In this document: positions 54,297-63,338 of the stretch, in pieces | Layout: every line of letters starts with the position of its first letter | Numbering within the stretch: the first letter of the stretch is position 1 | Source: Phycisphaerales bacterium | GTDB taxonomy: Bacteria; Planctomycetota; Phycisphaerae; Phycisphaerales; UBA1924 | Length of the DNA stretch: 64,000 nucleotides | Direction of reading: 5' to 3' | Assembly: GCA_029260475.1 (NCBI GenBank) | Contig: JAJDDE010000125.1 | Location: forward strand, 41,635 to 105,634 | Translations under genes and position numbers: made by a program | Notes under the pieces: model-generated | What the model was told of the DNA's origin: nothing | Database searches by the model: none | What the model saw: only the letters and a program-made list of their open reading frames with translations

Positions 54297-54465
54297 CCAT
54301 CGCAACGTGCGCCGCACACCATACACGCTACGAATTAGAAGAAGACACGCGACGATGCTGGTGGGAAAGGTGTGGATGTGTTTGTCACCGACGCGTTCGA
54401 GATGTGGATGCTCGATGTGTAAACCGCGATCCCCCGCCCGCTATTCCGCACTGTTTCGCTGACTC

Positions 54466-54508
54466 CAAAAAAGTGGCGAGGCCAACCCCTCTGGTTGGCC
54501 TCGCCGGT
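54466..54508 (-). terminator. Minus-strand terminator of the coiled-coil lipoprotein gene
   Basis: GGCGAGGCCAACC and GGTTGGCCTCGCC pair perfectly over 13 bases around a five-base loop (about 54475-54505). On the minus strand the stem is followed by ACTTTTTT. A further GC-rich hairpin (GCGGGCGC...GCGCCCGC, 54547-54565) lies between it and the gene. Confidence 0.85.
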
Positions 54509-54585
54509 GTCTCACCACAAGACGCAGCGAAAGCTGCTTTATCGCACGCGGGCGCTCCGCGCCCGCTCGGGAGCGGTAGGGGGAA

Positions 54586-57372
54586 TCAGTCGTCGTTGAT
54601 GGGGACATCCACGACGGGGCTGTTGAAGTACGCGCCGACCTGAGCCTCGAGCTGCGCGGGGTCCTGCGGCGTAGCGAAGGCGGTGGGCTGCGCGAGGGCG
54701 GAGTACCAGTTGTCCTGGGCCGCGATCGCGAAGTCCTCGGCCCGCTGCGTGAAGTTGGTCATCGCGCGCCGGGAGAGCTCGTCGTAGGTCGCGGCGGTGG
54801 CCATCGCCTGCTGGAGGCGGAGGCGGCTCTGCTGGTTCTGCTCGTAGAGATCGGCGTAGGCGCTGTTGCGCTGCGCGAGGGTCTGGACGATGCGCGAGTC
54901 GAAGCGGGCCTTGGTCGTCTCCTCGTTGGCCATCGCGATGGCCCACTGCTCCATCACCGTGTAGTTGGCGATCGCGGTGTCGGCGGAGATGGACGCACGC
55001 TTGGCGACGTCGAAGGAGTTGGCGATGTCGAGGTCCGCCTCGGCGTTGGCGAGCACGCGATCCACCGCCGCCTCCGCGACGAGCTGGTTCGCGAGGTTCA
55101 GGTCACGCAGGTACGCGACCTCCGCCTCGTTCATGCGGGCGCTCGCCTCGTTGGCCGCGGCGAGCTGATCGAACGTGGCCTCGTTGATCTCCCCCATCGC
55201 GGTCACGATGGCGCGGTTCTCGTTGAACGACGCCTCGGCGACGCTGATGAAACTCTCGGCCTGCTGGTCGAGCTTGGCGAGTTCGGACTGCAGCATCTGC
55301 TGCGCCGAGCGGATCTCCTGCTGCATCTGGGCGACGACGGCGCGCTGCGAACGCTCCAGAGCGTTGGCCTCGGCGACGTACCGCGATGCCTGCGCGGCGC
55401 CGCGCTGCTCGGTGGAGGCGAGGATCACCTCCATCGAGCGCACCTGCGAGGCACCGTTGCGCTCGGCGGCGAGGGACTCGGCGCTGAGCTGCGTGTGCAG
55501 CGCGGTGGTCTTCTTGTCCGTCGCCAGGGCGTCGGCACGCATGTTGGTGATCGAGGCCAGGGCGTCACGGCGCTCGGCCTCCGCGGTCATCTGGTTACGA
55601 CCGAGCTGGGCCGTCGCGTTCTTGAGCATGCTCTCGGCCTGCGCCACGAAGTTGTTGATCTTCGCCTTGGTCTGCTGCTCGAAGCGGTTGGCCTCCGCCA
55701 TCTGCTGCTCGTAGCCGGCCTCGCGCTGGGTGAACCACGCCTCGAAGGAGCGGCGGCGCTCCTCGGCGGTGGCGAAGAGCGCGAGCTCCTCGGCGTCGGC
55801 GCTCTTGCGCAGGCTGGACGCCTGCGCGAGGGCCGCCTTGAACGCCGCGACGTGCTTGGGGTCCATGTTCTCGCCCTTGGGGGCGGCGTCCGAGAGGACG
55901 GGGCTGGCGTCGTTGTTGCTGGCGCCGGGGTCCCGGTCCTGCGTCGCGCCGGGGCGGTTCACCGAGCCCTGCTTGGCCTGCTGGGCGAGCATCGCGAAGT
56001 ACGAGGCTTCCACGCGGGCCGCTTCGGCTTCTGCCTCGGCCTGGATCTTCTTCTGCTCCTTCTCGGCGAGCTCCTGCTGGTGCGTCGCGGTCTCGCGGAG
56101 CTTCTCGGCGCGGGCGGTCGCCTCGGCCTTCACGAACTCGGCGCGGGCGGTCTTCTCGACCGTCGAGGCGCCCACGCGCTTCGAAGCCACCTCGGCGCGC
56201 CCGTGCTGCACGAAGTTCTCGATGGAGGCCATCGCCTCTTCGAAGTCCGTGCGGTCGATGCCCAGCGACTGGCTGGCGTCGCTGATGCGGCGGGTCACCT
56301 CGGCCTCGAGGCTCGTCTCGAGCGCGTCGGCCTCGGAGAAGAGGCGCTCGGCCTCCGCCTGCGACTGCGCGAACTGCGCCTCGGAGGCCGAGAGCATCAG
56401 GCGGTACGTCTCATCGACGTCCTGCTCCTCGATCGCCACGGCGCGGGCACGCATCTCCGAGGCGTGCGCGACACCCTGCTGCTGCGAGGAGACCGCCTGC
56501 TGGCGGAGCTCCGCGACGCGCGCCTGGGTCTTCTCGCGGGTCGTCTTGATCTGCTGACGCAGCTCCGCGGCCCGGGCGGCGGTCTGCTCCTGGGTCGTCT
56601 TGGCGTTCTGACGCTTCTGGGCGACCTGCGCCTCGGCGCGCTGCTCGGTCAGCTCCACGAGCTGGCCCATCTTCTTGATCTCCGATGTGCCACGCTCTGA
56701 GACGGCGTTGCGCTCGGCGAGCATGCTCTGGTGCTCGGCCTGGGCGCGGGCGAAGTTCGTGGAGCCCTCAGCGGCGAGCTTCTCGACCTCGCTGGACCAC
56801 TCCTTCTGAGCGGCGAAGAGCAGGGCTTCCTGGCGGATCTGCTCGGCGTTGTTGGCGACGCCCTGGGCGTCGGCGTGGGTGTCGAGTTCGGTGAGCTTGG
56901 CCTGGAAGACGCCGTGCAGCTTTTGGGCCTCGGCGAGCTCGATCTGGTGACGGCTCTGGAAGCCGCTCTGCTCGTAGTCCGCCTCGGAGAAGCTGGCGCT
57001 CTGACCGGCTTGGATGCGGAGGGCCTCGGCCTGGGCGGCGGTGCGCCGGGCCTCGTGGTCCGCCGAGGCGTTCCAGGCTTCGCTCAGCCACTCGTGCTGG
57101 AGCTGGGCGGACTGGGCGTCCATGAAGTACTGCTCGGGGGTGTAGGGGCTCGCCACCATCGCGGGGTCGAGGGTCTCGCTGGCGAGGGCCGCCTGCTGCT
57201 CGGGCGTGTCCTGGACGGGGGCCTTGTACTTCGTGAAGTTCTGGCTCGTCCACTGGGCGTTGCTGGAGCAGCCGGTCATCGCGCCGGCGGCGAGCACGGC
57301 TACGAGGCCGCTGATCCGAACGGCGTTCGAGGGGGTGAGCAGGGGGCGTCGGTTCATCTGTCTCGGGGTCAT
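54586..57372 (-). CDS. Long Ala/Glu/Gln-rich coiled-coil lipoprotein
   Basis: A 928-residue protein with a lipoprotein signal (VAVLAAGAMTGCSS). Almost the whole mature part is charged Ala/Glu/Gln/Arg helix with strong coiled-coil character (for example AQVAQKRQNAKTTQEQTAAR, repeated AAELRQQIKTTREKTQ and VAELRQQAVSSQQQ). I know no family for it. It could be an outer-membrane-anchored rod that spans the periplasm. The start at 57372 is preceded by GGAGA seven bases away; the longer frame upstream is not needed. Three terminators follow the gene. It is divergent from nuoD. Confidence 0.8.
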   Translation of the reverse strand: MTPRQMNRRPLLTPSNAVRISGLVAVLAAGAMTGCSSNAQWTSQNFTKYKAPVQDTPEQQAALASETLDPAMVASPYTPEQYFMDAQSAQLQHEWLSEAWNASADHEARRTAAQAEALRIQAGQSASFSEADYEQSGFQSRHQIELAEAQKLHGVFQAKLTELDTHADAQGVANNAEQIRQEALLFAAQKEWSSEVEKLAAEGSTNFARAQAEHQSMLAERNAVSERGTSEIKKMGQLVELTEQRAEAQVAQKRQNAKTTQEQTAARAAELRQQIKTTREKTQARVAELRQQAVSSQQQGVAHASEMRARAVAIEEQDVDETYRLMLSASEAQFAQSQAEAERLFSEADALETSLEAEVTRRISDASQSLGIDRTDFEEAMASIENFVQHGRAEVASKRVGASTVEKTARAEFVKAEATARAEKLRETATHQQELAEKEQKKIQAEAEAEAARVEASYFAMLAQQAKQGSVNRPGATQDRDPGASNNDASPVLSDAAPKGENMDPKHVAAFKAALAQASSLRKSADAEELALFATAEERRRSFEAWFTQREAGYEQQMAEANRFEQQTKAKINNFVAQAESMLKNATAQLGRNQMTAEAERRDALASITNMRADALATDKKTTALHTQLSAESLAAERNGASQVRSMEVILASTEQRGAAQASRYVAEANALERSQRAVVAQMQQEIRSAQQMLQSELAKLDQQAESFISVAEASFNENRAIVTAMGEINEATFDQLAAANEASARMNEAEVAYLRDLNLANQLVAEAAVDRVLANAEADLDIANSFDVAKRASISADTAIANYTVMEQWAIAMANEETTKARFDSRIVQTLAQRNSAYADLYEQNQQSRLRLQQAMATAATYDELSRRAMTNFTQRAEDFAIAAQDNWYSALAQPTAFATPQDPAQLEAQVGAYFNSPVVDVPINDD

Positions 57373-57694
57373 GTTGAGCTCTCCGTGGGGCGTGGGCACG
57401 CCTGTGCGCGTGGTGATTGCTTGCCCGGCGCGATCGCAGCGCCCAGGGCACGCTCTCACATCGGGCCCCGGGCGAGGCGTATGCACTTCGGAGGCCATCC
57501 GGTCCGTGCCGGACAGGTGGGCAGCGACGGACGTGACGCCCTTCCGGGTCGTGCGGGCATCTCCGGCCCCCTACGTCCGCGCGGGCGACCCGCACACCCC
57601 GCGCTCTATACTCAGGACCGACGATCCAGTAACCATTCCTCACGCGCGGGGGCACCCCCCGCTCGTGAGGCCGATCCCCGAAGGACCGACGCCC
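57373..57694. promoter_or_regulatory. Divergent region between the coiled-coil lipoprotein and nuoD
   Basis: TATACT (57607-57612) is a good -10 candidate for nuoD, but the -35 position is GC-rich. CCGGTCCGTGCCGG (57509-57522) is a small palindrome. GAAGGA (57680-57685) lies nine bases before the nuoD GTG. No minus-strand promoter was recognised and no gene is evident. Confidence 0.45.
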
Positions 57695-58999
57695 GTGCCC
57701 TACACCCTCAAGCCCGCCGACGCCTACGACGTGGACGTCGAAACCACTGAGTACCTCAAGGACCACGTGGACACGGGCGACCGCTGGACGCTCAATTTCG
57801 GCCCCCAGCACCCCGCGACGCACACCACCCTCCGCCTCGTCCTCGAGCTGGACGGCGAGCGCGTGGCGCGGTGTACGCCCCACATCGGTTACCTGCACTC
57901 GGGCTTCGAGAAGCTCGGCGAGCACATGGACTACAACCAGTACGTGACCGTCGTGTCGCGGATGAACTACCTCAGCCCCATCAGCAACGACATCTGCTGG
58001 CACCACGCCGTCGAGCACCTCTTCGGCATCGATATCACGACCCGCTGCAAGGTCATCCGCACGATCATGGCGGAGGTCGGGCGCATCCAGGACCACCTCC
58101 TGAACGTCGGCGCCGTCGCCCTGGACCTGGGCGCCTTCACCGGCTTCCTCTACGCCTTCAACGTCCGCGAGAAGATCTACGACCTCTACGACTACATCAG
58201 CGGCCAGCGCTACCACCCCGACTGGTCCCGCGTCGGCGGCGCCATGAAGCCCCTCCCCGATGACGGCATGTTCCGAAAACTCGTCCGCAACCTCATCGAC
58301 AAGGAAGTCCCCCGGGCCATCAAGGACCTCGAGGACCTGGTCCTGCGGAACAAGATCTTCATCGACCGCACCGCCGGCATCGGCGAGATGACCAAAGAAG
58401 AGGCCATCGCCTGGAGCCTCTCGGGCCCCGTCGCCCGCGCCTCGGGCGTGGAGCGCGACGTCCGCAAGGACGAGCCCAGCCTCTGCTACGCCGAGAACTG
58501 GGACAACGAGGGCGCCGAGGCCGTGAAGTTCTCCGTCCCCGTCCACTCCGACGGCGACGTCCACGCCCGCTTCCAGGTCCGCATCGAGGAGATGAGGCAG
58601 GCGATCAAGATCATCGACCAGCTCCTGGGCGACGACCTCTGGGAGAAGCTCAAGGACGTCCCGATGGACACCTACGCCGACGGCAAGTTCGTCAAGCCCA
58701 AGAAGGAAGACGTCTACGGCTCCATCGAGGGCCTCATCCAGCACTTCGAGCTCATCATGTCCAACCGCGGCTGGGACGCGCCCATCGCCGAGGGCTACGG
58801 CAAGCAGGAAACCGCCAACGGCGAGCTCGGCTACTACATCGTCGCCGACGGTGGCCCGCGCCCCTGGCGCACCAAGTGCCGCCCGCCCTCATTCATTAAC
58901 TACCAGACTGTCGCGAAGATGCTCGAGGGCCACATGCTCGCGGACACGGTGGCGATTATTGGGTCGCTGAATGTGGTGGCGGCGGAGCTGGATCGCTAG
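57695..58999 (+). CDS. nuoD: NADH-quinone oxidoreductase subunit D (49 kDa)
   Basis: The 434-residue protein has the NuoD signatures NFGPQHPATHTTLRL, GYLHSGFEKLGE, MNYLSPISND, the GAVALDLGAFTGFLYAFNVREKIYDL helix, RTAGIGEM and the C-terminal DR. It lines the quinone site of complex I. The start is a GTG at 57695, nine bases after GAAGGA; the normal N-terminus begins close to it. No other nuo gene is adjacent. The stop overlaps the end of the convergent TPR gene by four bases. Confidence 0.95.
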   Translation: MPYTLKPADAYDVDVETTEYLKDHVDTGDRWTLNFGPQHPATHTTLRLVLELDGERVARCTPHIGYLHSGFEKLGEHMDYNQYVTVVSRMNYLSPISNDICWHHAVEHLFGIDITTRCKVIRTIMAEVGRIQDHLLNVGAVALDLGAFTGFLYAFNVREKIYDLYDYISGQRYHPDWSRVGGAMKPLPDDGMFRKLVRNLIDKEVPRAIKDLEDLVLRNKIFIDRTAGIGEMTKEEAIAWSLSGPVARASGVERDVRKDEPSLCYAENWDNEGAEAVKFSVPVHSDGDVHARFQVRIEEMRQAIKIIDQLLGDDLWEKLKDVPMDTYADGKFVKPKKEDVYGSIEGLIQHFELIMSNRGWDAPIAEGYGKQETANGELGYYIVADGGPRPWRTKCRPPSFINYQTVAKMLEGHMLADTVAIIGSLNVVAAELDR

Positions 59000-59538
59000 T
59001 CCGCATCGTCGTCATCCCACTCTCCAGCACGGACCTCCGCGATTGTGCTCTTGACCCATTCGCTGTCGTCGTCGAGTGAATCGGAGGCGTCGCACGCATC
59101 ATGGGCAGCGGTACGCTCACCGATCTGCGCCAGCACGCGCGCAAGCCCCGCGTACGCCTCTGCGGTCGGGCTCAGACCTATCGAACACTCAAGCGCTTCG
59201 CGAGCGTTGCGAAATTGGTCTGCGCAATCCAGCGTCACCCCGTACTCGCACCACGCCTCTGCGTTCGTCGGATCAATCTCGGTTGCCCGTCGATAGGCGT
59301 TGCGTCGCGTGCTGGCCCATGTGTCGGCGATCCCATGAAGATTGAGTTCCGTTTCTGGCGCGAGCACAATCAGATGCCCGTAGATGATCAGGAAGTCGGC
59401 GTCGTATGGAAAGCAATCGATCGCATCCCGCGCTTCCGCGAGCACCTCAGCACTCACTCCACCCTCGTCGAGTGCATCCCACAACCGTTCCAGCAGCTCA
59501 TCTGCGGCGTCGTCGTTGTCGTTTGGGAAGAGCGGCAT
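58996..59538 (-). CDS. Small TPR-like hypothetical protein
   Basis: A 180-residue acidic protein with TPR-type helices (ATEIDPTNAEAWCEYGVTLD, then NAREALECSIGLSPTAEAYAG, then LARVLAQIGERTAAHDAC). The N- and C-termini are rich in Asp. Nothing suggests an enzyme; it probably mediates protein contacts. TAGGAT six bases before the ATG points to a leaderless mRNA. It lies between nuoD and nuoE on the opposite strand. Confidence 0.72.
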   Translation of the reverse strand: MPLFPNDNDDAADELLERLWDALDEGGVSAEVLAEARDAIDCFPYDADFLIIYGHLIVLAPETELNLHGIADTWASTRRNAYRRATEIDPTNAEAWCEYGVTLDCADQFRNAREALECSIGLSPTAEAYAGLARVLAQIGERTAAHDACDASDSLDDDSEWVKSTIAEVRAGEWDDDDAD

Positions 59539-59544
59539 GCGACA

Positions 59545-59550
59545 ATCCTA
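59545..59550 (-). promoter_or_regulatory. -10 box of a leaderless-type promoter (TPR protein)
   Basis: Minus strand TAGGAT, TGTCGC, then ATG at 59538. The box is identical to that of the ALDH gene at 4868 and the spacing is the same. Confidence 0.6.
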
Positions 59551-59682
59551 GTTCTCAGCGGTGACGGCGGAACTGGATCGGGAGCGTGCAATGACCCTAT
59601 GAATGCACCGATCGGCCGACCCTTGAACAACTCTGAGCAAACATTTCGAAACACCCGTCCAGTTGATCAGGACTTCTCGTTC

Positions 59683-60537
59683 TCAACGTCGTACTCGATC
59701 GCCGACACACTCGGCCGCGCGCGGCACCCGCTCAAGCAGTCGGTTGATCTCGTCATCCGTTCCGGGTTCGATGCGACGGACGTCCATACGCTCGATCGAT
59801 CGGAGGATCTCGACGTGCGTCACGCGAGGGTATGGCCATCCGTAGTGCATCACTTGCTGATGCACTGTCGAGAGCATGTGTCCCGTCGGCTCGAGCGGTG
59901 CGAGCCCACGTGCTAGCCAACACGTAACGAGATCGTCCATGCGCCATCGTGCAAACTTGTCACGGACGTGGTCAATAAATAGATTAAGCCACCAGAAGAA
60001 CGCCGCGAGGCCACCGATCGGTGCCATCCAGGTAGTTCGGTTCATTGTCGGCGTGACGCAGCACACGACCACCATCAGGCAGAGCCCCGCGATCACAAGA
60101 AGGCACGCACGGAACCACCCTTTCGACTCCTCGCCGGGAATCCAGCAGGGGATCTGGGCGTCCATCGCAACCGCTTGGTACACGAGCCACGGGAGCCCAT
60201 CGTGTTGTTCGGTCGTGAGCAACCCCGCGTCGAGGTTCTTCTCGATCTCTACACGGTTCGTCACGTAGTGATCGTCGCCGAAGATCTCGTGCGCCCTCGC
60301 GGCAGGATGCTCAGGAATCATCTTTTCGGCGAGCACGCCGAGGGACTCGAAATCCACGACGCACCGGATACCGCACGCCTCGCACTCCGCTTCGTGGCAG
60401 TATAGAACGCTCTCCGTGCCTCGCGTCGTCTTGGGCAGCACCTGGCGCACCCGGCGCACCTCGAACGTCGTAATCGCCCGACAGATCTCGCAAAATAGAG
60501 GCAGATAGCCCTCGATCTCCCGGGTGTAGCTGGGCAT
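59683..60537 (-). CDS. Hypothetical membrane protein with N-terminal zinc finger
   Basis: The 284-residue product has FCEICRAITTFEVRR and a second cysteine group (CHEAECEACGIRC), which together could bind zinc. Two hydrophobic helices near the middle follow (CLLVIAGLCLMVVVCCV and MAPIGGLAAFFWWLNLFI), and then a soluble C-terminal part. I do not recognise it. The ATG at 60537 lies six bases after a TATCGT box; a GTG at 60555 is in frame but upstream of that promoter. GC is lower than in nuoD and nuoE, so this insert between them may be recent. Confidence 0.7.
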   Translation of the reverse strand: MPSYTREIEGYLPLFCEICRAITTFEVRRVRQVLPKTTRGTESVLYCHEAECEACGIRCVVDFESLGVLAEKMIPEHPAARAHEIFGDDHYVTNRVEIEKNLDAGLLTTEQHDGLPWLVYQAVAMDAQIPCWIPGEESKGWFRACLLVIAGLCLMVVVCCVTPTMNRTTWMAPIGGLAAFFWWLNLFIDHVRDKFARWRMDDLVTCWLARGLAPLEPTGHMLSTVHQQVMHYGWPYPRVTHVEILRSIERMDVRRIEPGTDDEINRLLERVPRAAECVGDRVRR

Positions 60538-60543
60538 TCCCAC

Positions 60544-60549
60544 ACGATA
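60544..60549 (-). promoter_or_regulatory. -10 box of a leaderless-type promoter (zinc-finger membrane protein)
   Basis: Minus strand TATCGT, GTGGGA, then the ATG at 60537. This placement argues against the upstream GTG start. Confidence 0.55.
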
Positions 60550-60611
60550 CACCACGGGGGCGCATACGGGCTAGCATGTCCGGCGCAGAACGAGCCCCCT
60601 CGGAGACCCCC

Positions 60612-61157
60612 ATGGCCTGGATCACCAAAGACTCCGCCAACACCCAGATCCCCCGCCGCGCTGAGCCGTACCTGACGGACGCGATCAAGGCGGAGATCAC
60701 CTCGACGTACCTGCCGCGCTACGAGAAGGCCCAGGGTGCGCTCCTGCCGACGCTGACCCGCCTGCAGGAGGAGTACAACCACATCACCAAGCAGGCCCTC
60801 ATGGAGGTCGCCGAGTTCCTCGAGCTCAGCCCGGGCGAGGTCCTGGACACCGCGACGTTCTACGAGGAGTACTGGCTGAACCCCAAGGGTGACCACGTGA
60901 TCGCGGTCTGCCGCTCGATCGCCTGCGAGGTCTGCGACCACAAGGCCATCACCGACTGCGTGCGCAAGAAGCTGAACATCGAGGAGCACGAGACGACCGC
61001 CGACGGCAAGTTCACCCTCGTCGAGCTCGAGTGCATGGGCTCCTGTGGCTCGGCCCCCGTCGCCCTCATCGACCACACCCTCCACGAGAACCTCACGCCA
61101 GAGAAAATGGAGAAGCTCATCGACGACGTCGCCTCGGGCAAGGGCGGGCATCACTGA
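60612..61157 (+). CDS. nuoE: NADH-quinone oxidoreductase subunit E (24 kDa, 2Fe-2S)
   Basis: The 181-residue protein has the NuoE pattern: RYEKAQGALLPTLTRLQEEY, TATFYEEYW, and four cysteines for the N1a [2Fe-2S] cluster in VCRSIAC (C-x4-C) and ECMGSCG (C-x3-C). The start at 60612 is supported by GGAG six bases upstream; an ATG at 60576 would add 12 residues. NuoF and NuoG, its usual neighbours, are absent from the window. Confidence 0.93.
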   Translation: MAWITKDSANTQIPRRAEPYLTDAIKAEITSTYLPRYEKAQGALLPTLTRLQEEYNHITKQALMEVAEFLELSPGEVLDTATFYEEYWLNPKGDHVIAVCRSIACEVCDHKAITDCVRKKLNIEEHETTADGKFTLVELECMGSCGSAPVALIDHTLHENLTPEKMEKLIDDVASGKGGHH

Positions 61158-61177
61158 CGAGTTTGGGGGACGCGGGG

Positions 61178-61804
61178 ATGGATCGCATCGCAGAACGAAT
61201 CGGTGAAGCGGTGCGTTCCTACAACGCTGAACTCACCCTGCGCATGTGGATCGCGCTGGGCATGGGCGTGCTCGTCACGCTCGGTGTCTTCGGCTTCCTC
61301 TACATTCTCGCGTGGATGGCGGTTTGGTTGTTCTGGGATTGGGACCTCGCCACGCCGGTGGGGCTCGGCATCACACTTGTGTTCCTGGTCTTCTCCATCG
61401 TCGGCGCGCTGCGCAACGAGGACGTCCTCAAGGGTCTTCAGCCGCTGAGTGAGACCCAGCTCGCGGTCATCGCGGTCAGTCAGGCGATGGGCGGCGTCTT
61501 CATCACGAGCCCGCGCCACGCCGTCGCCGGCTTCGCGAGCATCCTCACGCACGGGCCCGTGTGCGTCTTCGAGGGCTTAGCGTGTAAGCGGGCGCGCCTG
61601 CCGAAAGACAGCGCGAGCCTCCGTGCGTGCGCAAGCGTACTCGTGCGCATGGATCATCCGCTCGTGGTGGAGGAGATCGAGCCCCCGATCGCAGGCGTGC
61701 AGCTGCATCGCCTGCTACTGATCAAGACCGCTCAGCACGGTGGTGAAGCAACCGCCTCATTCGTGCGCTCAACCAAGGCTGAGGAGCTGCTCCGCAGCGT
61801 CTAA
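61178..61804 (+). CDS. Hypothetical protein with two membrane helices
   Basis: The 208 residues begin with an amphipathic head (MDRIAERIGEAVRSYNAEL), then two membrane helices (WIALGMGVLVTLGVFGFLYIL and VGLGITLVFLVFSIVGALR), then a soluble domain with LACKRARLPKDSASLRACAS and VLVRMDHPLVVEEIEPP. I do not recognise it. It follows nuoE by 20 bases on the same strand and may be co-transcribed. GGGG just before the ATG may act as ribosome binding site. Confidence 0.7.
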   Translation: MDRIAERIGEAVRSYNAELTLRMWIALGMGVLVTLGVFGFLYILAWMAVWLFWDWDLATPVGLGITLVFLVFSIVGALRNEDVLKGLQPLSETQLAVIAVSQAMGGVFITSPRHAVAGFASILTHGPVCVFEGLACKRARLPKDSASLRACASVLVRMDHPLVVEEIEPPIAGVQLHRLLLIKTAQHGGEATASFVRSTKAEELLRSV

Positions 61805-61814
61805 ACGCGCAGGA

Positions 61815-63287
61815 TCACCTCGTCGGCGTGAGCCCGCTGTTCCCGCTCGCGCGGAGCTGGAAGTTCAGGCGCAGGAACATCAGCGTCCCGATCAGCCCGA
61901 TGAATGCGAGCAGGAAGAACGTCCAAGCGCCCATGCCGTTGCGCAGCAGTTCCGGCGCGTGCTCGCCGACGAGCCACAGCGGCAGCCCGCTGAAGAGCGC
62001 GACGCCGATGAAGGGGGCGATGAGGCCCCGGACGCCCGTCAGTGTGACGTGGATGCCCATGTAGATGCTCGCGAGCTCGCGCTTGGCGAAGTCGTGGTGC
62101 CCGAGCTGCCACGCGAGCATGCCCCCGCCAAACGCGACGCCCAGCAGCGTGCGCGCGATGAACAGCACCCACAGGTGCCCCGTCAGCATGCCGACCGCGG
62201 TCAGCGTGTTCGCGAAGACGAAGAACCACGAGTGGTAGGTGCGGTAGCGCACGATGTGCATCCGGTCGAGCAGCATCGACCACACCGGGATGGAGAAGAG
62301 CGGCACGATCATCGGGAGGGTCTGCACCAGCGAGAGCGAGGTGGTGTAGCTGACGGTGAATGTGCGCTCGAGGGCGATGACGAAGATCGGGGCCGCCGCG
62401 ATGTTGGGGAGGCCCAGCGTGAACTGGGCGATCATGAAGCGCCGGTAGACCGCGTCGTTCTTGAGGACGCCCATCATCGCGCGGGGGCCGGGGCGGTCGA
62501 GGCGGTCGTCCGAGCGGTCGAGTTCTTTCGCGACGTGCAGCGCCCGCCCGCGCCAGCGGATGAGCCCGTACGACCACACGCCGAAGACGCCCGCGGCGAT
62601 CGCCACCGCGTACACCACACGGAACCGGTCCACCGGTTCGTTCATCAGCGGCAGGGTGTCGATCGCCCGCCCGAGCGCGTTGTCGTCGGGCAGGTCGATG
62701 ATCGTGCCGATCGCCAGCGCGGTGGCCGAGACGACCAGCGAGGTGACCATCGAGATGCGCCCCGAGATCCTGGCGCGCGATTCGGGCGGGTAGTTGGCGC
62801 GCCACACGTCCGTGCGCGCGGTGACGATGCCCGTGAGGCAGCAGCGGGCGCCGAGCATGAGCGCCACGAGCCCGAAGAGGCCCGCCTGCGTCACCGGCAT
62901 CAGCATGATCCCGCCGATGAAGAGCAGCACGCAGATCTGCAGCATGTTGATCGACCGCACCCGGTCGCGCCCGTGGAAGACCCGCGCCCACAGCACGCTC
63001 GTCAGCATCGCCAAGGGGCCCGCGGCGGTCACGAGCGCCACGAGCTGGTCGTACGCCTCGACCGGCTTGCCGGCCTGCAACGCGACGCTGGGGATGAAGC
63101 CCTTCTTGATGAGCACGCTGAGGACCATGCCCTCGGCGCACGTCACCGCGATGGGCAGCAGCAGCGCGCTCGTCATCTCGCGCGAGAAGCTGGCCCGGGC
63201 CATCGGGCCCACGCCACCGGGCGTGAACGACCGGAGAAAACCGATGATCGGGTTCGTGGTCGGGTTGGGGTGGGGGGCGTCGGGCAC
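61815..63287 (-). CDS. Major facilitator superfamily transporter
   Basis: A 490-residue protein with about twelve membrane helices in two halves and a charged central loop (RWRGRALHVAKELDRSDDR). It has a fold consistent with MFS permeases (for example LIKKGFIPS, ARCCLTGIVTARTDVWRANYPPESRARISGR). The substrate is unknown. The frame starts at a GTG (63287), eight bases after a TACCGT box on the minus strand, which again suggests a very short leader. It converges on the gene ending at 61804. Confidence 0.8.
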   Translation of the reverse strand: MPDAPHPNPTTNPIIGFLRSFTPGGVGPMARASFSREMTSALLLPIAVTCAEGMVLSVLIKKGFIPSVALQAGKPVEAYDQLVALVTAAGPLAMLTSVLWARVFHGRDRVRSINMLQICVLLFIGGIMLMPVTQAGLFGLVALMLGARCCLTGIVTARTDVWRANYPPESRARISGRISMVTSLVVSATALAIGTIIDLPDDNALGRAIDTLPLMNEPVDRFRVVYAVAIAAGVFGVWSYGLIRWRGRALHVAKELDRSDDRLDRPGPRAMMGVLKNDAVYRRFMIAQFTLGLPNIAAAPIFVIALERTFTVSYTTSLSLVQTLPMIVPLFSIPVWSMLLDRMHIVRYRTYHSWFFVFANTLTAVGMLTGHLWVLFIARTLLGVAFGGGMLAWQLGHHDFAKRELASIYMGIHVTLTGVRGLIAPFIGVALFSGLPLWLVGEHAPELLRNGMGAWTFFLLAFIGLIGTLMFLRLNFQLRASGNSGLTPTR

Positions 63288-63338
63288 GGGAATCGACGGT
63301 AGGCCCGCGCCCGCCCGTGCGCACAGAGCCGGCGCCGC

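Noticed and set aside
54055..54567. Hairpin series considered as a CRISPR array
   Set aside because: The stems differ in sequence and spacing. There is no common repeat and no cas gene.
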